A stretch of 38,901 nucleotides of DNA, from contig CBDCUE010000008.1 of the NCBI GenBank assembly GCA_965222515.1, forward strand, positions 1 to 38,901, in the 5' to 3' direction. Every line of letters begins with the position of its first letter. The first letter of the stretch is position 1. Positions 1-8,909 of this stretch are shown piece by piece. The position numbers were made by a program, and so were the translations under genes. The notes beneath the pieces were generated by a model. That model searched no databases, was not told the origin of the DNA, and saw only the letters and a list, made by a program, of their open reading frames with translations. This DNA comes from CBDCUE01 sp965222515. Lineage in GTDB: Bacteria; Pseudomonadota; Alphaproteobacteria; Rickettsiales; JABIRX01.

Positions 1-341
1 TTAAAGGAGATTTTTTGGAAAAAGAAACCCAAGATCAATTAACAGATTCTTTGAAGGGCAAGCAAGCAGATTTAATTTTATCTGATATGGCTCCTTATAC
101 TTCTGGGCATAAAGATACAGATGCTTTAAGATTAATTGTTCTGTTAGAAGAGGTCCTGCTTTTTGCTAAAGAAAATCTAAAAAAACAAGGAAATTTAATC
201 GCTAAATTGTTTTTAGGAGTAGAGACTGATACATTGATTAAAGAATATAAGAAGCAATTTGAAGTAGTTAAGTTTTTTAAACCTCAATCATCAAGAAAAA
301 AATCAAAAGAGCAATATGTAATATGTTTAAATAAATACTAG
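1..341 (+). CDS. rlmE: 23S rRNA (uridine-2'-O-)methyltransferase RlmE/FtsJ, 3' part only
   Basis: This is the C-terminal half of the SAM-dependent methyltransferase that 2'-O-methylates a uridine in the 23S rRNA A-loop during 50S maturation. The reading frame is open from base 3 and enters from outside the window; a TTG at 15 is in frame but is not the real start, since the residues before it (KGDFL) match the family's GDF segment. Visible family motifs are the LSDMAP catalytic segment with its Asp, a lysine in AKLFLG corresponding to the catalytic K of the K-D-K-E set, and the KPQSSRKKSKEQY tail with the final Glu. About half the usual 200-odd residues are missing to the left. It is co-directional with the virB6 genes that follow after a 50-nt gap. 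Whether it belongs to their operon cannot be told, since a possible -10 box lies in the gap. Confidence 0.93.
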   Translation, partial: KGDFLEKETQDQLTDSLKGKQADLILSDMAPYTSGHKDTDALRLIVLLEEVLLFAKENLKKQGNLIAKLFLGVETDTLIKEYKKQFEVVKFFKPQSSRKKSKEQYVICLNKY

Positions 342-344
342 ATT

Positions 345-373
345 TTTTTTTAATTAAGTTATACTTATATAAT
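345..373 (+). promoter_or_regulatory. possible promoter for the virB6 gene array
   Basis: A perfect TATAAT hexamer lies at 368-373 in the only gap of any size before the five-gene array, 19 nt before the first ATG. The -35 region is only a T-tract with no good TTGACA match, and the DNA is so AT-rich that a chance TATAAT is easy. No strong Shine-Dalgarno precedes the ATG at 392. Confidence 0.3.
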
Positions 374-391
374 GATTTTTTATATACAAGA

Positions 392-3208
392 ATGAAATTT
401 AAAAACATAAATCACTATTTTATCAAAGCAATTATAGTTGTTCTATATATGAGCATAATGAGTATATCATTGAATAGTTATGCTAGTGAGTGGAGTAATT
501 TTAATGATAGAATACGATTATACCCTAACAAAACCCCTACAGAGGTAGCAAAACAAACGAGAGCAAGTAATTGTGATGGTTTAAAAGAAGTTCAAAGGGC
601 CTTGTTGCAAATTATTGATATTGTAAAAGACTCATCAACTAATGTTTCTGCTCTTTCTTTTGTTGTTGGAGAAGATAACCAAACTTTGGCTCCAGATTTC
701 TCACCAATTGATTTTCATAATAATTCTTGGGTAGAAAGTCATGCAGATTATAATAACGATGGTATTAATGATTTTGCTGTTGGCAATTCTAGGCTAAAAA
801 ATGTTAATTGTAATACTTTGTTAGGTCAAAATATTGCAGGTAGTGATTACTATCTTAGTAGAAATGGTTATTATATAAGTAGTCAAGAAATAAATGCCAG
901 AAGATATTCTGAAAATTTAATATTGTCATTAAAAGGATGTAAAACAGAATCAACTTCATCTGGTATAAACTTAATTACAGGAACAACATATCAAAAATTT
1001 AGTCCAGAAAGATATAATGAATGTAAAGGGGGAATTATAGTTCATTATGGCAATGAAACAAAATGTTTAACTCCAGAAGAAGAAAAGAAATATTTAAAAA
1101 ATATAGATGGTAGAGAAGTATGTGCAAATTTTACTGGTAATCCTGATTATTATATTTGTGCTTTTGAATATGCAGGTATGATTTGTGCAGAGGCTATGGT
1201 TTGTGATTATAGTAATTTCTTTGATTCTTTGAAAAAGGGAATTGGTGAGGTAATGCCTGTTGCTCCTGGACTTCAAATGAAGCATATGTATCCTAGAACA
1301 AGACCAACTATTTCTGGAGTGGCAGGAGGAGCGGATACTGCTACATATAATGGTTTTGATTTAGAAGCAAAATATATCTCTTGCAAAAATCATTGTAAAG
1401 TAATAGAAGAAGGTAAGTTTGTTTGCGATGACTTAATTAGCAATAAAGCTGATTGTAAAATTTGTGATCCTCTGTCTTGTATTTTTAATGCAAAAGGAGT
1501 ACAATGTATCAATGCTCAAAATTATGTTTGTGGTTATTCCAAAAATAAAAAATATTTGGCCCATTGTGTACCAAGGCCACAATATAAAAATTTTGCTTCT
1601 GGAACAAATTTTTTATCTCCTTACTGCTCTAACAAAGCTAGTATAAAAACAAGGTCAGGCAGTAGTGTTACTAGCTTTACAGGAAGAGGAATTAGATGCA
1701 TAGATCAAACAATGGCTAATTTATTTTATGGGACAAGTCAAAGGGTAGAAAATGAGCAAGTGCAAATATTATGCCCTTCCAGCACATCTGCTGGAGATGA
1801 AGTAATTGAAACAAGAAAAGAATGTAGGAATGAAGGTTTTTTTTCTAAATTTAGCAATAATGTAGAAAATATAGTAACAATAATTTTAACTATATTTTTT
1901 ATTTTCAAAGGTATCTCTTTGATATTTGGACAAGCAAAAGATATCAAGAGTTTAAAAGAAATTGCAAAATATGGGATTATAATAGCAGTAATAATATTTT
2001 TTGTTAAAGGTGATGCTTGGAAAGATCATTTTTATGATTTTGCTATGAGTTTGGGGAGTAACTTGATTTTTATAGCTGATATAGATGATGCAAGAAATTT
2101 ATCTTCTGAAACTGATGCAGTTGCTGATACAATGAGTAATGTAAGATGTATAGATAGAGATGTAAATGATGATAATATAGGAATCAGAAATATAATATAT
2201 AAAGATGGCGAAGAAGGAAAATATGCTATTTGGGATATGTTAGATTGTAGAATTTTTACCGTTCTTTATGATCCCATTTTTGGAAATGGGGTTATTAATT
2301 TCTTTATTAATATGGTATCTTCAAATATACTTATAGCTATTTCTGTTGGGTTATCATTTATTTTTCTTATTATTATAATGTATTATCTTTTTTCTGCTAA
2401 ATCATTAGAAACTGTAAATAAATCAGCATATATTTCTATAGTAGGTGTTGTAATGATGTTATTATTTTTCGTTGCTCCTATATTTTTACTATTTTTTGTA
2501 ATTTTTCTATTGTCATTTCAGTCATTACTATATATCAGTGTTAATACAGTAGTGATTTTTATTTTGATTTTTGTTTCTCCTTTAATAATTCCTTTGAAAA
2601 TATTACCGTTTTCAAGAACCAAAGAAATTTTTAAGCAATGGTTAGAAACATTAGTAGGGCATAGCTTGGTTCCTTTAATATTATTTTTCACTATTTATGT
2701 TTGTCTCCATATTTTTGACTTTGCTTTATATGGCTCATCTTTAAATGATTTTTTTCAAATTGATGCTCTTGGTAATGCATCAATTAATGAGGAATGTGAT
2801 ATATCAAAAATGATGTGTTTTATGAGCAAATTTACTTTTGGCAAGGTACAAAATTTTAATGAGCAATTTAGTACTTTTACAAACTATCTTATTGTTCTTG
2901 CGAATGTTGTTATCCCTCTTCTTTTGGCATTTGCATTATTTATAATGGCGACACAGCAATTGATAAGCAAGATATTAGGAGTTTCTTTGCCAAACACTAA
3001 TATTGCATTGGCTGTTATGAATTTAGTTAGCGGAGTAAAAGATTCAGTCTCTAGAATATATAGAAAAGCTAATCAAGGAGATAGTAAAAAGAAGAATGAA
3101 AAAGCAGCAAAGAGTGATGTAGATGTTACAGGAAAGAATCAGGGCAACAATGATGGGGGTGGTAAAAATCAAACTGAAGGAAGCAATAACATTGAGGAAA
3201 AAAAATGA
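392..3208 (+). CDS. virB6: VirB6-like T4SS inner-membrane protein, copy 1 (FG-GAP-like Ca loop)
   Basis: This 938-residue protein is far longer than the roughly 300-residue Agrobacterium VirB6 but in the range of the expanded rickettsial ones. VirB6 is a polytopic inner-membrane channel component of type IV secretion. Order seen: a signal peptide (1-32, ending NSYAS); a large ectodomain to about 485 with many cysteines; a D-x-N-x-D-G-x-x-D loop at 119-127, typical of calcium-binding FG-GAP/EF-like repeats; a GRGIRC...YGT motif near 428 shared with copy 2; helices near 490-560, 640-735, 750-770 and 830-860; and a Lys/Asn/Gly-rich hydrophilic tail from about 880. The conserved Trp and SP-L-P pattern of the core (GDAWKDHFYDF, FVSPLIIPL) recurs in the next four proteins. 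Its stop overlaps the next ATG by 4 nt, so coupled translation is expected. Family assignment rests on the core and the tandem context. Confidence 0.85.
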   Translation: MKFKNINHYFIKAIIVVLYMSIMSISLNSYASEWSNFNDRIRLYPNKTPTEVAKQTRASNCDGLKEVQRALLQIIDIVKDSSTNVSALSFVVGEDNQTLAPDFSPIDFHNNSWVESHADYNNDGINDFAVGNSRLKNVNCNTLLGQNIAGSDYYLSRNGYYISSQEINARRYSENLILSLKGCKTESTSSGINLITGTTYQKFSPERYNECKGGIIVHYGNETKCLTPEEEKKYLKNIDGREVCANFTGNPDYYICAFEYAGMICAEAMVCDYSNFFDSLKKGIGEVMPVAPGLQMKHMYPRTRPTISGVAGGADTATYNGFDLEAKYISCKNHCKVIEEGKFVCDDLISNKADCKICDPLSCIFNAKGVQCINAQNYVCGYSKNKKYLAHCVPRPQYKNFASGTNFLSPYCSNKASIKTRSGSSVTSFTGRGIRCIDQTMANLFYGTSQRVENEQVQILCPSSTSAGDEVIETRKECRNEGFFSKFSNNVENIVTIILTIFFIFKGISLIFGQAKDIKSLKEIAKYGIIIAVIIFFVKGDAWKDHFYDFAMSLGSNLIFIADIDDARNLSSETDAVADTMSNVRCIDRDVNDDNIGIRNIIYKDGEEGKYAIWDMLDCRIFTVLYDPIFGNGVINFFINMVSSNILIAISVGLSFIFLIIIMYYLFSAKSLETVNKSAYISIVGVVMMLLFFVAPIFLLFFVIFLLSFQSLLYISVNTVVIFILIFVSPLIIPLKILPFSRTKEIFKQWLETLVGHSLVPLILFFTIYVCLHIFDFALYGSSLNDFFQIDALGNASINEECDISKMMCFMSKFTFGKVQNFNEQFSTFTNYLIVLANVVIPLLLAFALFIMATQQLISKILGVSLPNTNIALAVMNLVSGVKDSVSRIYRKANQGDSKKKNEKAAKSDVDVTGKNQGNNDGGGKNQTEGSNNIEEKK

Positions 3209-6030
3209 AGAAATTGATTATAATTACATTAATTAGCATTTTTTTATGTAATATGTTTTTGGTAAAGCATAGCTATGCAACAGGGGTAGGTGTTTTTGAC
3301 GAGATAAATGAAGCAGTAGTTAATGATAGTGGAAAAAATATTTCAAGACATAGATTTACTTTGGAATCTTTACAAGAAGATGATGAATTATGTGCTATAC
3401 CTGTAGGACTGGTTATTGGTTTTATTGTTGTATACACGTATATGTACATATCTATTAAATTGTTCAAATCTATTCCTCCTGTCCAACCTACAATTAAGAG
3501 TCTTGCATTGGCAAATATGATTGCTTCTATATCTACAGTTCTGGTTTATGTTATTAATATGAAAGTAATAGCTAATAATTATTCCTTAGCAGTAAATAAC
3601 AAAGCATTAAATAGTAAGGTGGTAAATACTATTGATAAGGGAAAGTGCAAAGATGTTAATAATATGAATAATTGCTGTCCATCTCTGCAAGAATTATATA
3701 AGAAAAAAAATCAAGAAGTAAATGGTGTAAAGTGGAAAAGCTGGGAAGAGTCAGGACCTTTAAAAAATTATTGTTATAATAAAGCTTGGGATAATAGTAT
3801 TGCAGTAAATAATTTAAATGCAGATATTTATGGGAAAATAGGTATTAGTTACAATGGAGCAGAGCCTGTTTGGATTGCAGCAAATGATTGTGAGCCTATA
3901 ATAAACTCCACTGAGCAACCAAGAATTTTATGTGCATCAGGAAAAGGTGATAAAATTTGTGCTGAAATAGTTTATTGCTCAGGCATAGGATCAGAAGTTC
4001 TTAACGTACTTCTCAAGATTCCACCAGCATATCCTGCTAATCATTTGATAGGTCATCCAGAAAAAAAAAAAACAAGAAAATGTGGAGTTGATAATGAAGG
4101 AAATACGATTGATGATTATTTAGTCAATGGTAGATGTGAATGTGCCTGTTGCCCAGGAAGCGATTCGGATCAGAGTATTTGTAGTGCAACAAAAAACACA
4201 CATAGAAGCTGTGAAACTTATGATAAAGATTATGGAAGTAATTGCGCTTATTTACCAGAAGAATTAACAAAAGCGAGGAAAATAGAAACTACTGGCTCTG
4301 TTCATTCATTTTGTAATACTAATTACAAACTAGGGTATAAGCATTTTTCTTTTTCAGGAAGGGTTGTAAGGTGTTTTTCAGAAACATTTAAAAATATATT
4401 ACATGGAACACAAGATGTGCTTACTTTAGATAGTGATGCTAATGTTATAAATGTTAACAAAATATGTCAAGGAGGCGAAACTGCCATAGACTCAGATGGT
4501 ATTTGCACAGCATCTTTATTGCTTAAATCAAGAGAAGGGATCGCTGATATTATTGGTCTATTGCTAATATTATGGGTGTTAGGTATGGGGTTTTATTATT
4601 TAAAAGGAGGCAAGATAGAAAAAAAACATTTAATGTTAAATGTTATAAGAATTTCTTTGGTGTTATATTTTTCTCAAGGAACTGCTTGGCATGATGGTTA
4701 TTATAACTTCTTGACTAATGCTAGTTATGAAGTGTCAAGTGATTTTATGAAAATTGCTACTACTTCTGATGAGACAAAACAAGCAATGTTTAGGCAAGAA
4801 ATTCCAGTTAATAAAACAAAATTTGCTCAATGTGCAGTTACTGTAAGCTATACAGAAGAAGAATTTGTAAATAAATTGAAAAGGTGTAATTTCTTTGTTA
4901 AATCTAGAGTAGAAGCCGATGGTATTTCATCTTTTTGTCAAGAGAATGATAATAGTCCTGAATGTAAAATCAGAGATTCAAATAATATTGCTTATCAAGA
5001 AGGGCAAGGTCATTATGCAATTTTAGATGCAATAGATTGCAAATTTGCCTATTATATAGGCAAGGGAGAAGGCTTGGCTCCTAATATTATATTTCTGGGG
5101 ATTGCTTTTGTATTTAAAAGTTTTACTGGGTTTTTTATATTAATGGCTTTATGGATATTTTTTTTTAAAGCAATTGCTTTTTTATTGCAGATGACACTTT
5201 CTTTGGTGATGTCTTTAATATACATTACTATTTTGGTTTTTATCTCTCCTGTTATTATACCAATGATATTACTTAAATCAACTGAACCTATTTTTAAAAA
5301 ATGGTTAAAGAATTTAATGGGATATAGTGTTCAACCAATATTAATATTGGTATTTGTTTCAATTATAATAGCTTTATTAGATATTTTCTTTGCCAGAACT
5401 CTTGCCATCGTATATCAATATAATGCAGAATATTATAATTTGGGTTTTGGCATAAAATATCCTATTATTTTAGGTGATATAGATAGTAGACAAGTTTTTT
5501 GGTTTGCTATTCAATTTGTATTTTTAATTATAGTTATAGAAGCAATTTTTAATGAATTTAACAAAGTAATTTCAAGCTTAAGTGGAGTATCAGGTGATGT
5601 CTCATCTATCACCAAGCCTATAGCAGATGCTTATAACAAAACTACAGGAGCAGTAAAATCTACAATGTATGGGGGTGCTAAATTGGCTGCTGGAAAAGCA
5701 AGAGATGCTGTTATATCAGGATTTAATAGAGAAGGGGAGGATAAAAAAGGGGGAGAAAATGTTAATGTAGAATCTAAAAAAACAGATGGTGAAAAAGATT
5801 CTACACTACCTCAAAATACATTAGAAGAAAACCCCTCATCACAAAAGCCATCAGCACCTGTATCAGTAGAAGGAGATACTGGCAATAGTAAAACCTCTGT
5901 TAATAACAGCTCTACTAAAAAAAGAAGTTATATGGATCAAACTATTTCTTTGGAAAACAAAAAAACAAATAAATCTGATTTTTCACAAAATAGCCTAAAT
6001 AATACACCAAATAAAAAAACAAAAAAATGA
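3205..6030 (+). CDS. virB6: VirB6-like T4SS inner-membrane protein, copy 2 (Cys-rich ectodomain)
   Basis: This 941-residue paralogue has a signal peptide ending SYATG, then two hydrophobic segments near residues 66-84 and 100-118, unlike the other copies. An ectodomain follows with paired cysteines, including a dense cluster (CECACC) near 311-316 and SFSGRVVRC...HGT near 382, which matches copy 1. The polytopic VirB6 core starts near 450 and carries GTAWHDGYYNF and FISPVIIPM, equivalent to segments of copy 1. The tail from about 805 is hydrophilic and of low complexity (Lys, Ser, Asn, Pro). The cysteines suggest an oxidising compartment and disulfides; a DsbD/DsbB pair lies about 20 kb away in the window. 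The ATG overlaps the previous stop as ATGA and its own stop does the same with the next gene, so the three are probably one transcript. Confidence 0.85.
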   Translation: MKKLIIITLISIFLCNMFLVKHSYATGVGVFDEINEAVVNDSGKNISRHRFTLESLQEDDELCAIPVGLVIGFIVVYTYMYISIKLFKSIPPVQPTIKSLALANMIASISTVLVYVINMKVIANNYSLAVNNKALNSKVVNTIDKGKCKDVNNMNNCCPSLQELYKKKNQEVNGVKWKSWEESGPLKNYCYNKAWDNSIAVNNLNADIYGKIGISYNGAEPVWIAANDCEPIINSTEQPRILCASGKGDKICAEIVYCSGIGSEVLNVLLKIPPAYPANHLIGHPEKKKTRKCGVDNEGNTIDDYLVNGRCECACCPGSDSDQSICSATKNTHRSCETYDKDYGSNCAYLPEELTKARKIETTGSVHSFCNTNYKLGYKHFSFSGRVVRCFSETFKNILHGTQDVLTLDSDANVINVNKICQGGETAIDSDGICTASLLLKSREGIADIIGLLLILWVLGMGFYYLKGGKIEKKHLMLNVIRISLVLYFSQGTAWHDGYYNFLTNASYEVSSDFMKIATTSDETKQAMFRQEIPVNKTKFAQCAVTVSYTEEEFVNKLKRCNFFVKSRVEADGISSFCQENDNSPECKIRDSNNIAYQEGQGHYAILDAIDCKFAYYIGKGEGLAPNIIFLGIAFVFKSFTGFFILMALWIFFFKAIAFLLQMTLSLVMSLIYITILVFISPVIIPMILLKSTEPIFKKWLKNLMGYSVQPILILVFVSIIIALLDIFFARTLAIVYQYNAEYYNLGFGIKYPIILGDIDSRQVFWFAIQFVFLIIVIEAIFNEFNKVISSLSGVSGDVSSITKPIADAYNKTTGAVKSTMYGGAKLAAGKARDAVISGFNREGEDKKGGENVNVESKKTDGEKDSTLPQNTLEENPSSQKPSAPVSVEGDTGNSKTSVNNSSTKKRSYMDQTISLENKKTNKSDFSQNSLNNTPNKKTKK

Positions 6031-8909
6031 AGCTAAAAATCATTTATTTTTTATTCATATTACTGTTTTCTTCTTGTTCGTTATTGCCAGATTTTTGTAT
6101 TAAGGCAGAAGAATTTGGTTCATATCAAAAAGATGATATAATTATATATAGTAATCCATATATTAATAATGATATATCAGATTTTACTACAAAAGATAAT
6201 AATGTAATAACCAAGGAGAGTAAAGTTTGCTCAACAGATTCTAGTAAAACTTATCCGTTTCATTGGTATCAAACAAGTTTTACCTATAATCATAGCAAAT
6301 CATATGCTGTATCTGTATCGTCTGGTGATATAATAAAGCAAATTGATGAAAATTATAATAAAAAAGGTTACCCTATAATTAGTAATATTATTAATCTCAA
6401 AGCTTATAAAACAGAAGATAATTGTTATAAATTAGAAAATTGGTCTGGGGCTACAGATAGTTCTGAAAACAAGGCTATCATTCTAAAAGATTATTTTGGT
6501 AAATATTCTGATAATAAGGTTAGTATTAAAGGAGAAGTAATTGAAGGCAATATCATTTCATTAGAATTCAATAGAGAAAACTGTCATTCAATAAGAGAAT
6601 ATACATATCAGTGGTATGTTAAAAATGAAGAAGAATATGTAGCTATATCAGGTGCTACACAATCTACATACAAGGTTACTGCAAATGATATTGAAAAAGA
6701 AATAAAAATAATCGTAAAAGATATTAATGATGGAAATTCTGAGATAAGCTCAACAACAAATACCAATGCTATTTTTTTCGAAGGTATAGCTAGCCTATAT
6801 TTTAATGGAACAGATAATTATTATAATTATGATGATTTGTTGCAACATAATGAAAGTTATGGTATATCATTTGTTTTGGGAGGAGATAATATTAGTGGTA
6901 CAATTTTTTATATTAATAATATTTTGGATAGAACATATGAAGAATTATATATTAAAAACAATAAATTATTTTATGGATATAAAACTAGCTCAGATACACT
7001 AATTACAAAAGATACAGGAATTATTCTTGCCAAGAAGCAGGTATTAAGTCTTGTTAGGTATAAAGAAAATCTTATTATAAGATTAAATGGAATAGAAAAA
7101 GTTAGATATCAGAATATAAATATTAATATGAGGAATACGGCTCTGAATTTTTCTGATTTATATATTGCAAAGGCAGGAGATAATGAAGGGTTTTTTAAAG
7201 GCTATATAGCAGAAATTATATTAATAAAACAGAATTTTCCTCACTATTCATATAGTAGCGAGGATTTAAAAACCATAATGCAACAAGATGATTCTTTTTT
7301 TGATCAAATTATCTTGGAGGCAATAGAGCATAAATTAATTGCCTTGAGGACAATAGAACATAAATTGCTATATAAATATAAATTACAAAAAGAGATTAAT
7401 ATCAAAAATAATATTGTATTTGCTACCAGAGATGGAGATACTATAATGGATCAAGGAGATTTATTCAATGTAGATGGTAGTATGAATGTTAACGAAAATA
7501 ATGATGGTAAAAGATTGTTATTTGCTTTTAAAAATCCAAAAATTAACTATGAGAATTGTCCATCTGAACAAAATATTAAAAATATTTTAGAATTACATGA
7601 TTTAACCATAGAAATTGCAATTAGTTATCATAAAGATAGACTACTTACAGCTACTAACTTTATTTATGAAAGATTTATTGAGCCTATAGAAATATATTTT
7701 TTTGGTCAAGCTGTTAATGATAATGTTAGTGATGATTTTGTCCCTTTAGTAGAAAAATTTTTTAAGGGAGTAGTGGGAGAAGGATCTTTGTTACAAAATG
7801 TAATGTTAATATTGTTAACTATCTATATTTCTTTTTGGGGTATATTTTGGCTATTTGGATTATGGGAGGCATCTTGGTATCAAACTTTTACTAGAATTAT
7901 GAAAATAGCAATTATTGTAACAATTTTTTCAGATAATGGTTGGAATTTCTTTGAAGAATATGTAATTAACTTTTTTAGAGATGGGGCTATTTCTATAGGA
8001 AATATAATATTTAGCTCTTTTGACGAGGTTACAGGACAATTTTTTGGAAATAAAAATGCTTTATTTGCAGTATTGGCTAATATTTTAGACTTATTTTTAT
8101 CAGAAGCAATTAATGGTAAAGTTTGGAGTTTGTTATGGTCTCCTGTTTTTTTAGGATTAATAATAGTTGTGATGTTTTATTACTCATTTTATTTATTCCT
8201 ACATATAATTTTTAAAATTTTAACATTATATTTAAGTATTTTTATTATGATGTCTGTTGCTTTTATTTTAGCTCCTATTTTTATATTATTTCTTTTATTT
8301 GAGAAAACAAAAGGGTTATTTGATGCTTGGCTAAGCTTATTGATAGGATATATGTTGCAATATATTTTTATGATTGCTACTGTTGCTATCTTTTCTTTTA
8401 TGATTACATCATTGTTTTATGGATTATTCAACTATACAGTATGTGTAAGAACAGTAGTTCAATGCTGCTCCTTTATGTCTAAACCACTATCTATACTTAC
8501 ATTTCTTAAACCTGTTTTTATTGAGTCGCCATATGTTAATCCATTTGCTCAAGCATCTTTGATTCCTGATTTTTTTTCTATGGTATTCTTCTTGTTTATT
8601 TTTTATATATTTGGAATTTTGCTTACATTTATGGTAGATCTTGCTAGCAAAATTGCAGGAGGTATAGGTGTATCTGGAATGGTAAGTGAAATTGCTAAGC
8701 AAACAAAAACAGATGATATAGGAGGAGCTGCAGTAAAAATAGCAGATGATATTGGGAAAAAAGCAGGTGGAACAATTTCTGAAGCACAAGATTTAGGGGC
8801 TAGAGTAGGAATATCAGACTCTGCTTCTTCTGATAAGTATAGTACAAATGCATGGCAGAAATTAAAAAACAAGGTCAATACCAAATTTGGTGGAAGAGGG
8901 AGTAATTAA
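6027..8909 (+). CDS. virB6: VirB6-like T4SS protein, copy 3, with Ig-like and LamG-like ectodomains
   Basis: This 960-residue protein opens with a hydrophobic leader ending FSSC, a plausible though imperfect lipobox. A short segment near residues 65-105 (HWYQTSF) resembles HWFDTG in copy 4. Around 175-240 is an Ig-like fold: YTYQWYVKNEE, then ISGATQSTYKVT (about 207-218), the hallmark WxxNG..IxGATxxTYxV pattern of bacterial surface-protein Ig repeats. Around 253-418 is a concanavalin/LamG-like segment (SLYFNGTDNYY, ISFVLGG, IIRLNGIEKVRY, YIAEIILIKQ). The VirB6 core begins near 588 with SDNGWNFFEEYVINFFRDGA and ILAPIFILFLLFEKTKGLFDAW. The tail is short and Gly/Ala/Lys-rich. Such adhesin-type domains suggest that the ectodomain contacts sugars or proteins outside the membrane; that is inference. 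It overlaps its upstream neighbour by ATGA and abuts the next gene. Confidence 0.83.
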   Translation: MKLKIIYFLFILLFSSCSLLPDFCIKAEEFGSYQKDDIIIYSNPYINNDISDFTTKDNNVITKESKVCSTDSSKTYPFHWYQTSFTYNHSKSYAVSVSSGDIIKQIDENYNKKGYPIISNIINLKAYKTEDNCYKLENWSGATDSSENKAIILKDYFGKYSDNKVSIKGEVIEGNIISLEFNRENCHSIREYTYQWYVKNEEEYVAISGATQSTYKVTANDIEKEIKIIVKDINDGNSEISSTTNTNAIFFEGIASLYFNGTDNYYNYDDLLQHNESYGISFVLGGDNISGTIFYINNILDRTYEELYIKNNKLFYGYKTSSDTLITKDTGIILAKKQVLSLVRYKENLIIRLNGIEKVRYQNININMRNTALNFSDLYIAKAGDNEGFFKGYIAEIILIKQNFPHYSYSSEDLKTIMQQDDSFFDQIILEAIEHKLIALRTIEHKLLYKYKLQKEINIKNNIVFATRDGDTIMDQGDLFNVDGSMNVNENNDGKRLLFAFKNPKINYENCPSEQNIKNILELHDLTIEIAISYHKDRLLTATNFIYERFIEPIEIYFFGQAVNDNVSDDFVPLVEKFFKGVVGEGSLLQNVMLILLTIYISFWGIFWLFGLWEASWYQTFTRIMKIAIIVTIFSDNGWNFFEEYVINFFRDGAISIGNIIFSSFDEVTGQFFGNKNALFAVLANILDLFLSEAINGKVWSLLWSPVFLGLIIVVMFYYSFYLFLHIIFKILTLYLSIFIMMSVAFILAPIFILFLLFEKTKGLFDAWLSLLIGYMLQYIFMIATVAIFSFMITSLFYGLFNYTVCVRTVVQCCSFMSKPLSILTFLKPVFIESPYVNPFAQASLIPDFFSMVFFLFIFYIFGILLTFMVDLASKIAGGIGVSGMVSEIAKQTKTDDIGGAAVKIADDIGKKAGGTISEAQDLGARVGISDSASSDKYSTNAWQKLKNKVNTKFGGRGSN

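Noticed and set aside
15..341. TTG at 15 as the start of a 108-residue gene
   Set aside because: The frame is open to the left edge, and the residues before the TTG match RlmE, so the gene is simply cut by the window.
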